Source: an uncultured Myxococcales bacterium (GTDB taxonomy: Bacteria > Myxococcota_A > Polyangia > Fen-1088). Taken from it: a stretch of 32,941 nt of DNA. The notes below the pieces were generated by a model. It was given only the letters and a program-made list of their open reading frames with translations. It made no database searches and had not been told where the DNA came from. The stretch covers positions 1 to 32,941 of the forward strand of contig CALAOV010000227.1 of the NCBI GenBank assembly GCA_937889515.1, read 5' to 3'. Shown here one piece after another: positions 8,033-16,807 of this stretch; positions within the stretch are counted from its first letter, which is position 1, and each line of letters opens with the position of its first letter. Position numbers and translations under genes: made by a program.

Positions 8033-8976
8033 TGCGGCGCGCGGCGAGTCTCTTGGGGCTGGGCGCCATTGCCTTTGGTTGCGGCGGCGCCAGCTCGCAG
8101 TCGGGCGTTACGGCGTATCTGCAGCTCGCGAATGCGCAGTTCGTCCCGGGCGCCCTCGTCCCCGGGCCCGACGCCGGAGTCGACGCCGGCGCCACGGGGC
8201 CGGCCATCCACGGTGTGAATTTCTTGACCACCAAGATCTATCCGGGAGTCGAGAACCTTCCCCTGTCCGGCGACGTCCAGGAGGGTTCGAGCGTGCTGAT
8301 CGGCCTCGCGAACGATGCCGGCTACTGGATTGTCCCCACGCCCTTCCTCGATCCTCAGACCCCGAACAACTTCGCCTTTCAAACGAAGATGTCGTTTTCG
8401 CCTCTGACACCTATGGGGAATCAGATCCTCATCCTCCGGGGCGTCGACGCCGCCGGGAACATCGGACCGGCGCAGCAGTTTACCCTGGATGTCACGCCGC
8501 CGATCCCGACCGGCACGCTGGTCATAACGCTCGAGTGGGACACCGAGTCCGACATGGACCTGCACGTCGTCGTCCCAAACCCGAACGACGCGACCATGCC
8601 GATCGAGATCTGGTCGAAGGCGCCGGTCGGCCTGCCGCCCCGCGTACCGGGCAATGCGCCGCCGACCAAGGACGAGCTCGCCGCCGAAATCGCCGCCGCC
8701 GGTGCGCTCGACTTCGACTCCAACGCCGCCTGCGTCATCGACGGCCGCCGCCAGGAGAACGTGATCTACACGCAGCCGCCACCGTCGGGGACCTACACCG
8801 TGCGGGTCGACGCCTTTTCGCTCTGCGGCCAGGCCGACGCCCAGTGGCAAGCCGTGGCCACCACGCCGGACGGCCAGATCGTCTCGCCGGCGATCTGGGA
8901 AGCGACCGACGCGGACACCCGCGGCAACCACGGCGTGGGCGCCGGGCGGCTGGCCTTCGAATTTTCGATTCCGTGA
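8032..8976 (+). CDS. Lipoprotein with DUF2135/YfaP-like C-terminal domain
   Basis: Lipobox IAFGCGGASS; VITLEWDTESDMDLHVVVPNP...SGTYTVRVDAFSLCG. TGATG overlap with the porin stop. Confidence 0.65.
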   Translation: MRRAASLLGLGAIAFGCGGASSQSGVTAYLQLANAQFVPGALVPGPDAGVDAGATGPAIHGVNFLTTKIYPGVENLPLSGDVQEGSSVLIGLANDAGYWIVPTPFLDPQTPNNFAFQTKMSFSPLTPMGNQILILRGVDAAGNIGPAQQFTLDVTPPIPTGTLVITLEWDTESDMDLHVVVPNPNDATMPIEIWSKAPVGLPPRVPGNAPPTKDELAAEIAAAGALDFDSNAACVIDGRRQENVIYTQPPPSGTYTVRVDAFSLCGQADAQWQAVATTPDGQIVSPAIWEATDADTRGNHGVGAGRLAFEFSIP

Positions 8977-8997
8977 AACAAGCAGGAAGGGGAAAAA

Positions 8998-9774
8998 ATG
9001 GGTTCCAACATCTTGATGCAGAAGCTGGTGTTCGTGGCGCAGATCGCGAGCCAGGCGGTGCTCTACGTGCTGCTCGCCCTGTCGGTGCTCTCGATCGGCG
9101 TCATCATCGAGCGCTGGTGGTACTTCCGGCGGCGGCGCGACAACCTGGACATCCTGGCGGACCGGCTGCGCAAGGCCTTCGGGCGCGGCGATCTGGCGGC
9201 GGCGCGGCAGCTCCTGGGGAACAGCCCTTCGGTCGAGGCGCAGATCGTCCACGAGGCGCTCGACTGGTACGACGACGGGCCCGACGCCGTCGAGCAGATC
9301 CTCGCCAAGGCCACCCGCCTGCGGCGCAAGACGTTCGAGGGCGGCTTGTTGTTCCTCGGCACGCTCGGCAACAACGCCCCCTTCATCGGCCTCTTCGGAA
9401 CGGTGCTCGGCATCGTGACGGCGTTCCGCGAGCTCGGCAACAACTCGATGGGCGCCATGGGCAACGTCATGGGCGGTATCGCCGAGGCGCTCATCGCGAC
9501 CGCGGTCGGCATCCTCGTCGCGTTGCCGGCGGTCATTTTCTACAACGTCTTCCAGAAGAAGGGCGTCGACATCGAAGAACAGGCGGCGGCGCTGGGCAAC
9601 GTCGTGAGCGCGTCGATGCGTTCGCTGCCCCGCGGCGACACCAAACGGGCTGCGGCCGTCGATGGCCCGGCGGCCGCGACGGGCGCTTCTGCAGCGTCGG
9701 CGGCTTCGGCAGCTTCGGCAGCTTCGGATCGCAAGATCGAGCATGTCGCCCGCACCGTCGAGGTGGAGGCCTAG
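8998..9774 (+). CDS. exbB: MotA/TolQ/ExbB proton channel family protein
   Basis: LGTLGNNAPFIGLFGTVLGIVTAFRELG...GGIAEALIATAVGILVALPAVIFYNVF. Confidence 0.9.
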   Translation: MGSNILMQKLVFVAQIASQAVLYVLLALSVLSIGVIIERWWYFRRRRDNLDILADRLRKAFGRGDLAAARQLLGNSPSVEAQIVHEALDWYDDGPDAVEQILAKATRLRRKTFEGGLLFLGTLGNNAPFIGLFGTVLGIVTAFRELGNNSMGAMGNVMGGIAEALIATAVGILVALPAVIFYNVFQKKGVDIEEQAAALGNVVSASMRSLPRGDTKRAAAVDGPAAATGASAASAASAASAASDRKIEHVARTVEVEA

Positions 9775-10194
9775 ATGGCCGGCACGATGGCGACCGGCCG
9801 GGGCCGGGCGCGAACGATCGCGCAGATCAACGTCACGCCGCTGGTCGACGTGGTGCTGGTGCTGCTGGTCATTCTGATGGTCGCCTCGACCTACATCGTC
9901 GCGCAGACGCTCAAGGTGCAGCTCCCGCGGGCCAAGTCGACCGATGGAACGGCCGACAAGCCGACCAAGGTCGAGATCCTCAAGAACGGCAGCTACCGCT
10001 GGAACGAAGAGCCGGTGGTCGAGTCGGCGCTGGCCGACAAGATGAAGGCCGCCGTGACGGCCGACTCCGAGATGAGCCTGGTGGTGAGCGCCGACAAGGA
10101 GGTCATGCACGGCAACGTGGTGCACATCCTCGACCTGGCCAAGATCGCCGGGATCACGAAGTTCGCCATCAACGTCCAGCAGAGCGGCGAGTAG
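9775..10194 (+). CDS. exbD: ExbD/TolR biopolymer transport protein
   Basis: GRARTIAQINVTPLVDVVLVLLVILMVAS...VQLPRAKS. ATG directly abuts the ExbB stop. Confidence 0.9.
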   Translation: MAGTMATGRGRARTIAQINVTPLVDVVLVLLVILMVASTYIVAQTLKVQLPRAKSTDGTADKPTKVEILKNGSYRWNEEPVVESALADKMKAAVTADSEMSLVVSADKEVMHGNVVHILDLAKIAGITKFAINVQQSGE

Positions 10195-10206
10195 AGGAGT
10201 CGTCGT

Positions 10207-10920
10207 TTGCGGTTAGGGACCGTCGTCCTTTCGGTCGGCTTGCACGTGGGGCTGGCGGTCGGCCTGGTGGCCGTCGCCCAGAAGCGCGAGCTGCGTCGCC
10301 GCGCCATCTCGGTTGCCGTCACCGAGGAGAAGAAGAAGGTCAAGCCGGCCAAGCCGCCCGCACCGCCCAAGCCGATCGCCCGCCCGGCCGCCGCGAAACC
10401 GGTCGCCGTGGCCAAGGCCGACGCGCCCGTCGCGGTCGCGCACGTCGCGGCGGCGCCCATGGTGACCAACCTCAGCATGTCGAACGCCGGTCTCGACATC
10501 GGACCGGGAATTGGCCTCGAAGGGCGGGCCGCCAAGCCGGCCGCCGCGGCGCCCGTCAAGGTGGCCTCCGCGCTCTCCGAGGCCCGCACGCGCCGCACGC
10601 AAGAAGAAGCCGGCGGCGCGGATGCGCCCTGCGAAGAGGAACCGACCAAGGCGGTCGCGATCGTCAAGACGCCCATCGACTACACGCTGTATCCGCAAGC
10701 CCAGGCCGACGGGATCGAAGGCAAGTTCAAGGCCCGCGTGATCGTCGACGTCAACGGCGAGGTCACTTCCGTCGAGGTCGTCTCGGGCGTGGATCCGGGC
10801 CTCGACGCCGCCATCGTTGCGGCGCTGCAGCGCTGGCGCTTCAAGCCCGCGATGGCCTGTGGCAAGGCGGTCGTTGGCGAGCCATTCGTCGTCACGAGAA
10901 CCTTCGAGCTCGGCGACTAG
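10207..10920 (+). CDS. tonB: TonB family energy transducer
   Basis: N-terminal TM, Pro/Lys-rich linker VKPAKPPAPPKPIARP, C-terminal YPQAQADGIEGKFKARVIVDVNGEVTSVEVVSGVDPGLDAAIVAALQRWRFKPA. TTG start. Confidence 0.85.
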   Translation: MRLGTVVLSVGLHVGLAVGLVAVAQKRELRRRAISVAVTEEKKKVKPAKPPAPPKPIARPAAAKPVAVAKADAPVAVAHVAAAPMVTNLSMSNAGLDIGPGIGLEGRAAKPAAAAPVKVASALSEARTRRTQEEAGGADAPCEEEPTKAVAIVKTPIDYTLYPQAQADGIEGKFKARVIVDVNGEVTSVEVVSGVDPGLDAAIVAALQRWRFKPAMACGKAVVGEPFVVTRTFELGD

Positions 10921-10926
10921 AGTGGA

Positions 10927-13623
10927 ATGAAGCGCGCCCTCGTCCTGTCGATGCTGTCGATCTGTCTGTCCGCCTGGCCCGCTCGCGCGCAGGAGAGCGG
11001 CGGCGACTCGGGTCCAGTCGTCACCAAGCCGCCCAAGCTGGTGAAGTTCGTTCCCGCGATCTACCCGCAGGACAAACACGACGCGGGCGTCACCGCCTCG
11101 GTCCTGCTTTCGATCGAGATCGGCGCGGACGGCGGCATCGGCGAGGTCCAGGTGGTCCAGAGCGCCGGGCCCGACTTCGACGCGGCGGCGGTGACCGCCT
11201 GCAAGCAGTTCATCTTCGAGCCGGCCGAGATCGACCACCAGCCCGCGCCGGTCAAGATCACCTACAAGTACGAGTTCACGATCGTCGAGCAAATGGTCAA
11301 GGCGGGGCCGCAGATCAACTTCGACGGGATGGTCCTGGAGCGCTTCAAGAAGCGACCCCTGCCCCGGGTCTCGATCACGCTGCTCGATCTAGGATCGCTC
11401 AGGGCAACCTCCGACGAGGACGGCCACTTCGCCTTTCTCGACGTGCCGCCGGGCAAGCACAAGATCGAGATCTCCAACCCCAGGCTGATGACCGTCACGA
11501 CGGAAGAAACAATCGCGGCGGGCAAGCGGCGCACGGTGAAGTACTACCTGGAGGAAAAGGAAGAGGGCGTCGACGACGCGGCCGTCGTGCGCGCGCCCCG
11601 CATCAAGAAGGAAGCCGTCGAGACCCGCATCCGGACCGAGGAGGCGCGGCGGGTCCCCGGGACCCAGGGCGACACGCTCAAGGTGGTGCAGAACCTCCCC
11701 GGCGTGGCCCGCTCGTCGTTCGGGTCGGGCGAGCTGATCGTGTGGGGGGCGGCGCCCAATGAAACCAAGGTCAACGTCGACGGGGTCGAGATCCCCGCGC
11801 TCTATCACGTGGGCGGCTTCCGCTCGACCATCAACTCGGATCTCGTGCGGTCGATCGATCTGTCGCCCGGATCCTACGGCGCCGAGTACGGCCGCGGCCT
11901 GGGTGGGTTGGTCCGGATTGACCTCGGGTCGCTCCCCAAGGACGGCACCCACGGCTACGTCGCCGCCGATGTCCTCGACACCTCGGCCCTGATCTCGACG
12001 ACGCTCACGCCCCGCCTCCGCCTGGCGATTGCCGGGCGCATCAGCTACCTCGATCGCGAGCTGCCGCTGGTGACCTCGGCCGACGTGGGCGACTTCGTCC
12101 CCATCCCCCGCTACGACGACTACCAGGCGCGCGCGACGCTGGCGCTGCGGCAGGACGAGGAGCTGGCGGTGACCTTCCTGGCGTCCGACGACCACTTGCG
12201 GCGCGCCATCCCCTCCGACGATCCGCTGGAGGTCCGCTCGGAGAACACCGACACCTCCTGGAAGCGCCTCATCGTCCACTACACGCGCCTGCTCCCGGAC
12301 GGTGCGTCGGTCGCCGTGACGCCGTCGATCGGATACGACTCGTCGAGCGACACGGAGCTGTTCGGGAGCACGCCCGTCGATCTCAGGTCCAGCGCCTGGC
12401 AGTACGGGCTGCGCGGGAGCTACCGCCGCAAGGTGGCCACGTCGACCACGCTGTCGTTCGGAGTCGACATGCAGGCGCGCGCCGCCACGCTCGATCGGGT
12501 CGGGTCGCTGACCTTGCCGGCTCGCGAGGGCGACATCACCGTCTTCGGTCTGCGTCCGCGCAACGACATCGCCGCCGACCACTGGAACGTCACCACCATC
12601 GACACGGCCCCCTACGCCAACGCCGAGATCGCGCTGGGGCGCTTCTCGCTGGTCCCGGGGCTGCGCTTCGAGCCGCTGCTCGTCGAGGGGAGCCCGTCGC
12701 TGCCGGCCGGCGGCGCCCCACCGCGCGGGTACGCCAGCTTCTCGCTCCCCGAGAACCCGGTCGACCAGCTGCCGGGCGATCCGGTGTCGCGCGCCGTGCG
12801 GGCGGCCCGGATCTTCGCCTGGCTCCCCAACCCCCGTCTCACCGCCTCCTTCCACGCCAGCAAACGCCTCACGCTGACCGCGGGCGGCGGGGTCTACGCC
12901 CAGCCACCCGATCCCCAGGACATGAGCCCGGTGTTCGGCAACCCGACGGTGTCGCTGTCGCGCGCGGTGCACCTGTCGGGTGGCTTCGGCTACAAGCTGC
13001 GCCCGACCTTGACCCTGGAGGTCATCGGCTTTTACAAGCGGATGTTCGACCTGGTCTCGCGCAACGAGAACCCGTCGCCGCCCGTGGCCGACTCCCTGAC
13101 CCAGGACGAGATCGGCCGGGCCTACGGCGGTCAGCTCTTGCTGCGCCAGGAGCTGCTGCGCGGCTTCTTCGGCTGGATCACCTATTCGCTGACCCGCAGC
13201 GAGCGGCGCGACCACCCCGACACCAACTGGCGGCTGTTCGATTTCGATCAGACGCAAGCGCTGGGGCTGGTGGCCAGCTATCAACTGGGGCACGGCTGGA
13301 CGTTCGGCTCGCGGTTCCGCTACACCACCGGCTTCCCGCGGACGCCGGTGGTCGGGACGTATACGGACGTCGCCAACGGGCAGACCGCTCCGCTTTTCGG
13401 CGCGCAAAACTCGATCCGGATCCCGGCCTTCTATCAGCTCGACGCGCGGGTCGAGCGCTCGATCGTCTACCGCCGCGTGAAGATCAACGTCTTTCTCGAC
13501 GTGCAGAACGTGACCGATCGACAGAACCCGGAGGAGATCATCTACACCTCCGATTTTTCTCGGCGTGCCTACATCACCGGCTTCCCGACGCTGGCGGTGG
13601 TCGGCGCACGATTGGAGTTCTGA
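10927..13623 (+). CDS. TonB-dependent outer membrane receptor with fused N-terminal TonB C-terminal domain and carboxypeptidase-regulatory-like domain
   Basis: TonB-CTD-like KFVPAIYPQDKHDAGVTASVLLSIEIGADGGIGEVQVVQSAGPDFDAAAVTACKQFIFEPAEI; CarboxypepD_reg-like ATSDEDGHFAFLDVPPGKHKIEISNP; plug VQNLPGVARSSFGSGELIVWGAAPNETKVNVDGVEIP; barrel ending in ITGFPTLAVVGARLEF. Confidence 0.88.
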   Translation: MKRALVLSMLSICLSAWPARAQESGGDSGPVVTKPPKLVKFVPAIYPQDKHDAGVTASVLLSIEIGADGGIGEVQVVQSAGPDFDAAAVTACKQFIFEPAEIDHQPAPVKITYKYEFTIVEQMVKAGPQINFDGMVLERFKKRPLPRVSITLLDLGSLRATSDEDGHFAFLDVPPGKHKIEISNPRLMTVTTEETIAAGKRRTVKYYLEEKEEGVDDAAVVRAPRIKKEAVETRIRTEEARRVPGTQGDTLKVVQNLPGVARSSFGSGELIVWGAAPNETKVNVDGVEIPALYHVGGFRSTINSDLVRSIDLSPGSYGAEYGRGLGGLVRIDLGSLPKDGTHGYVAADVLDTSALISTTLTPRLRLAIAGRISYLDRELPLVTSADVGDFVPIPRYDDYQARATLALRQDEELAVTFLASDDHLRRAIPSDDPLEVRSENTDTSWKRLIVHYTRLLPDGASVAVTPSIGYDSSSDTELFGSTPVDLRSSAWQYGLRGSYRRKVATSTTLSFGVDMQARAATLDRVGSLTLPAREGDITVFGLRPRNDIAADHWNVTTIDTAPYANAEIALGRFSLVPGLRFEPLLVEGSPSLPAGGAPPRGYASFSLPENPVDQLPGDPVSRAVRAARIFAWLPNPRLTASFHASKRLTLTAGGGVYAQPPDPQDMSPVFGNPTVSLSRAVHLSGGFGYKLRPTLTLEVIGFYKRMFDLVSRNENPSPPVADSLTQDEIGRAYGGQLLLRQELLRGFFGWITYSLTRSERRDHPDTNWRLFDFDQTQALGLVASYQLGHGWTFGSRFRYTTGFPRTPVVGTYTDVANGQTAPLFGAQNSIRIPAFYQLDARVERSIVYRRVKINVFLDVQNVTDRQNPEEIIYTSDFSRRAYITGFPTLAVVGARLEF

Positions 13624-14630
13624 TGAAGAGCCCCGGCAGCCACATTTCCGAATCGGCGACACCGTCGCTCGCGGTGGCATCGTTCCTGGTCGCCGCGGCG
13701 TTTGCCGCCACCGGGTGCAAGCCCGACCTCGGGGCGCCGACCTCGCTCGTCACCGGGCCGCGCTTGCTGGCGATCCGCGGAACGCCGCCCGAGGCCGCCG
13801 AGAGCGCCGGCGTCGTCTACGACGCGCTGGCCGTGACAGTCGACGGCACCGTCGCGGCGCCCGCGATCACCTGGGCGCAGTGCCTGGCGCCCAACCCGCC
13901 GGCCAACGGCAACGACGTGAGCAGCGCCTGCCTCACGATCCCCGACGACGCCGGACCGGCGCCAACGTTCATGGCCACCGTGCCGGCCAACGCCTGCATG
14001 CTGTTCGGCCCCGAGACGCCGCCGCCCCAGAAAGGCCAGCCGCCCACGCGGCCCGCCGACGCCGATACGACCGGCGGCTACTACCAGCCAATACGCGCTA
14101 CCTGGACCACCGATTCGGGCGACCCGCTGCTCTCGTTCGCGCTCGAGCGCGTCCTCTGCCGGCTCGCCAACGCGCCGGTCGACGTGGCGGGACAGTACGC
14201 CTCCGACTATCTCCCCAACAACAATCCCCAGCTGGCCGACCTCGTGCTCGATCCCGCGGGGATTGCGGCGCCGATCTTCACGGCGGGTCAGACCACGCCG
14301 CCGCCCCCCGGCTCGGTGGGCGCGGGACAGACGGTCCTCTTGCAGGCGGATTGGAGCCCCTCGTCGGCCGAGACCTTCCTGGTGTGGGACGTCGTCTCGC
14401 TGAGCCTGGTGATGCAGCAGGAATCGCTGCGTCTCTCCTGGTACGCCACCGCGGGCAGCTTCGAGCACGACGCGACCGGGCGCAGCGACACCGGGAGCGA
14501 CACCGAGCCCTTCACGCAGAACAGCTGGACCGCCCCCACCACCGCGGGTCCGGTGCACCTCTGGACGGTGCTACGCGACGACCGCGGCGGCATCGACTTC
14601 GCCGAAGCCGAAATCGACGTCACGCCGTAG
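13623..14630 (+). CDS. Predicted lipoprotein, unknown function
   Basis: SFLVAAAFAATGCKPDLGAPTS lipobox. TGATG overlap with the receptor stop. Confidence 0.7.
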   Translation: MKSPGSHISESATPSLAVASFLVAAAFAATGCKPDLGAPTSLVTGPRLLAIRGTPPEAAESAGVVYDALAVTVDGTVAAPAITWAQCLAPNPPANGNDVSSACLTIPDDAGPAPTFMATVPANACMLFGPETPPPQKGQPPTRPADADTTGGYYQPIRATWTTDSGDPLLSFALERVLCRLANAPVDVAGQYASDYLPNNNPQLADLVLDPAGIAAPIFTAGQTTPPPPGSVGAGQTVLLQADWSPSSAETFLVWDVVSLSLVMQQESLRLSWYATAGSFEHDATGRSDTGSDTEPFTQNSWTAPTTAGPVHLWTVLRDDRGGIDFAEAEIDVTP

Positions 14631-14695
14631 CCCGACGCGGGCGCCCAAGCCGAATGCGGGCCGGTCGGGCGAGTTTGCCGGGGGTTTTCTGGACT

Positions 14696-14711
14696 GTAAC
14701 GGGTTCGTCAC
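14696..14711 (+). promoter_or_regulatory. Pho-box-like repeat GTAAC-N6-GTCAC upstream of phoB-like gene
   Basis: GTAACgggttcGTCAC, 11-bp period; followed after 10 bp by TACGCT (-10-like) and ATG 14737. Confidence 0.55.
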
Positions 14712-14736
14712 CCCGGTGGTCTACGCTGCCGCTCGT

Positions 14737-15477
14737 ATGAATCCGGAAACGAACCTCGACCGGCGCATCCTGGTCGTCGAGGACGAGCCCGACCTGAGGG
14801 AGCTGCTGACCTACAACCTGACGGCGGCGGGGTTCACCGTGCAGGCGACGGAGAACGGCGCCGATGGTCTCGATGCGGTGCAACGCTTCGATCCCGACGT
14901 CGTGCTTTTGGACCTCATGCTCCCCGACATTCCGGGCACGGAGGTCTGCCGGCGCATTCGCGGCGACCTCAACGCGCGCCAGCCGGCGGTCATGATGCTC
15001 ACCGCCAAGGGCGAGGAGATCGATCGCGTGGTCGGCTTCGAGCTCGGCGCCGACGACTACGTGGTCAAGCCGTTCAGCGTCCGCGAGCTGATCCTGCGGG
15101 TGGGCGCCATCCTGCGCGCGCGCCGGCCGGTACAATCGAACGCCCCCAACGCGCCCCAGCGCCGCCGCTACGTGGTCGGCCCGCTGGAGCTGGACGTCGA
15201 CGGCTACCACGTGTTCGTGGCCGGTGACGAGGTGCATGTCAGCACCCTCGAGATGCGCCTGCTGGTCTATCTGGTCGAGCACCGCGGGCGCGTCCGCTCG
15301 CGCGAGGATCTGCTGGAGGACGTCTGGGGCTACAAGCCCGGCGTCTCCACCCGGACCATCGACACGCACGTCAAGCGCCTGCGCGACAAGCTGGGCGAGG
15401 CGGGCGCGCTGGTCGAGACCGTGCGCGGCACCGGCTACCGCCTCTCGGCGGACCACCCGGTGGTCGTCAAAGATTAG
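14737..15477 (+). CDS. PhoB/OmpR-family winged-helix response regulator
   Basis: RRILVVEDEPDLRELLTYNLTAAGF...VVLLDLMLPDIPGTEVCRRIR...GADDYVVKPFSVREL...LELDVDGYHVF...RSREDLLEDVWGYKPGVSTRTIDTHVKRLRDKLG. Confidence 0.92.
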   Translation: MNPETNLDRRILVVEDEPDLRELLTYNLTAAGFTVQATENGADGLDAVQRFDPDVVLLDLMLPDIPGTEVCRRIRGDLNARQPAVMMLTAKGEEIDRVVGFELGADDYVVKPFSVRELILRVGAILRARRPVQSNAPNAPQRRRYVVGPLELDVDGYHVFVAGDEVHVSTLEMRLLVYLVEHRGRVRSREDLLEDVWGYKPGVSTRTIDTHVKRLRDKLGEAGALVETVRGTGYRLSADHPVVVKD

Positions 15478-15562
15478 CGTCGTCGTTGCGGCGACGTCGC
15501 GGCGTCGAAGCCGGAGCGTAACCGGCCCGGCCTAGCCTGAACCTCAGCAACGGGAGGTCATC

Positions 15563-16807
15563 ATGGCAGCGTCGTCGCACGTCGTCGCGCTCGCGCTCGC
15601 GGCCGCCGCACTGGTCGGTCTGGCCATCGGCTGGAGTCAACTGCTCGCGCTCGCGCGTCACCTTTGCGGGCCGCGCGCGGTGCCCGTCCGCCGTCCGCCG
15701 ATCTCGATCCTCAAGCCCCTGTGCGGCCTCGACGACGGGCTGGCCGTGAACCTCCGCACGTTCGCGGCGCTCCCCTACCCGGACTACGAGGTGCTCCTCG
15801 GCCTGCGGCACACCGGCGATCCCGCCTATCCCCTGGCGCGGGCCGCCGTTCGCCGCTGGCCCGGACGGTTCCGGGTAGTGCTGCAAGAGGGGAAAAGCGG
15901 GCTCAACCCCAAGGTCAACCAGCTCATGACGCTGGCCCGCCACGCGCACCACGATCTGCTGGTGATCAGCGATTCGAACACCCGTGTTCCGCCCGGCTAT
16001 CTCGACGAGATCGCCGCCGCCCTCGAGGATCCGGCGGTCGGCCTCGTCACCCATCCCCTGGTCGGAGACGGCGACAGGGGCGGCGACGGCGAGACGCGAT
16101 CGTCGGCGCGCCTCGGCTCCGTCGCCGACAATCTGCATCTGTCGGGGGTGATGACACCGTCGATCGTTGCGGCCAAGCTCTTCTGCGGCAAGGACTACGT
16201 CGTCGGAAAATCGATGGCCATGCGCCGCGCGGACATCGACGCGCTGGGCGGATTCGCCTCGGTCAAGGACGTGCTCGCCGAAGACTTCGTGCTCGGTCGC
16301 GCGGTCACCGAACGGCTCCACAAGCGGATCGTCCTCGGGCGCGCGCCTGTCACCTGCATCTCCGAACGCCGCTCGCTGGCCGGATTCGTCCGCCGCTACG
16401 CGCGCTGGAGCGTCATGCAGCATCAATGTGCGGGCCTACCGGCGTATTGCGGCCTGCTGCTGCTCAACCCGGTGCTGCTCGCCACCGCCGCGGCGCTGGC
16501 CGATCCGTCGCGCGTGACCGGGGCGATCTGGGCGGTGACAGCGGCCAGCCGCCTGGCGAGCGACGCCCTGGCCGGGCGGCTCCTGCGGGGGCGCGGGCGG
16601 GGATTCCCGCTGCGCGCCTTGCTGGTGGGACCGCTGGCCGACCTGCTGGCGGGGGCCGCCTGGACGCACGGCCTGCTCAGCCGATCGATCGAATGGCGAT
16701 CGAACCGTCTGACCGTGCTGCGGGGGAGTCGGCTGCGGGTTCGGCCAGCGCGGGGCAGCCATACGCATCCAAAATCCGATACAGGCCCTGCTTCGGCAGC
16801 CGCGTGA
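15563..16807 (+). CDS. GT2/GT21-type glycosyltransferase (ceramide glucosyltransferase / HpnI-like)
   Basis: PPISILKPLCGLDDGLAVNLRTFAALPYPDYEVLLGL...ISDSNTRVPPGYL...GKSMAMRRADIDALGGF...LAEDFVLGRAV...RRYARWSVMQH. Confidence 0.82.
   Translation: MAASSHVVALALAAAALVGLAIGWSQLLALARHLCGPRAVPVRRPPISILKPLCGLDDGLAVNLRTFAALPYPDYEVLLGLRHTGDPAYPLARAAVRRWPGRFRVVLQEGKSGLNPKVNQLMTLARHAHHDLLVISDSNTRVPPGYLDEIAAALEDPAVGLVTHPLVGDGDRGGDGETRSSARLGSVADNLHLSGVMTPSIVAAKLFCGKDYVVGKSMAMRRADIDALGGFASVKDVLAEDFVLGRAVTERLHKRIVLGRAPVTCISERRSLAGFVRRYARWSVMQHQCAGLPAYCGLLLLNPVLLATAAALADPSRVTGAIWAVTAASRLASDALAGRLLRGRGRGFPLRALLVGPLADLLAGAAWTHGLLSRSIEWRSNRLTVLRGSRLRVRPARGSHTHPKSDTGPASAAA

Noticed and set aside
9685-9727. AAS tripeptide repeat at the ExbB C-terminus
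   Set aside because: Simple low-complexity linker expansion; real but not informative alone.
7969-10125. 718-aa minus-strand ORF
   Set aside because: Antisense to DUF2135-like lipoprotein, exbB and exbD; His/Arg/Asp-rich shadow composition.
8079-11762. 1227-aa plus-strand ORF
   Set aside because: Arg/Gly/Ala-rich out-of-frame translation across exbB, exbD, tonB and the receptor, which have clear family motifs in their own frames.
11389-13680. 763-aa minus-strand ORF
   Set aside because: Antisense shadow of the TonB-dependent receptor; no domain signal.
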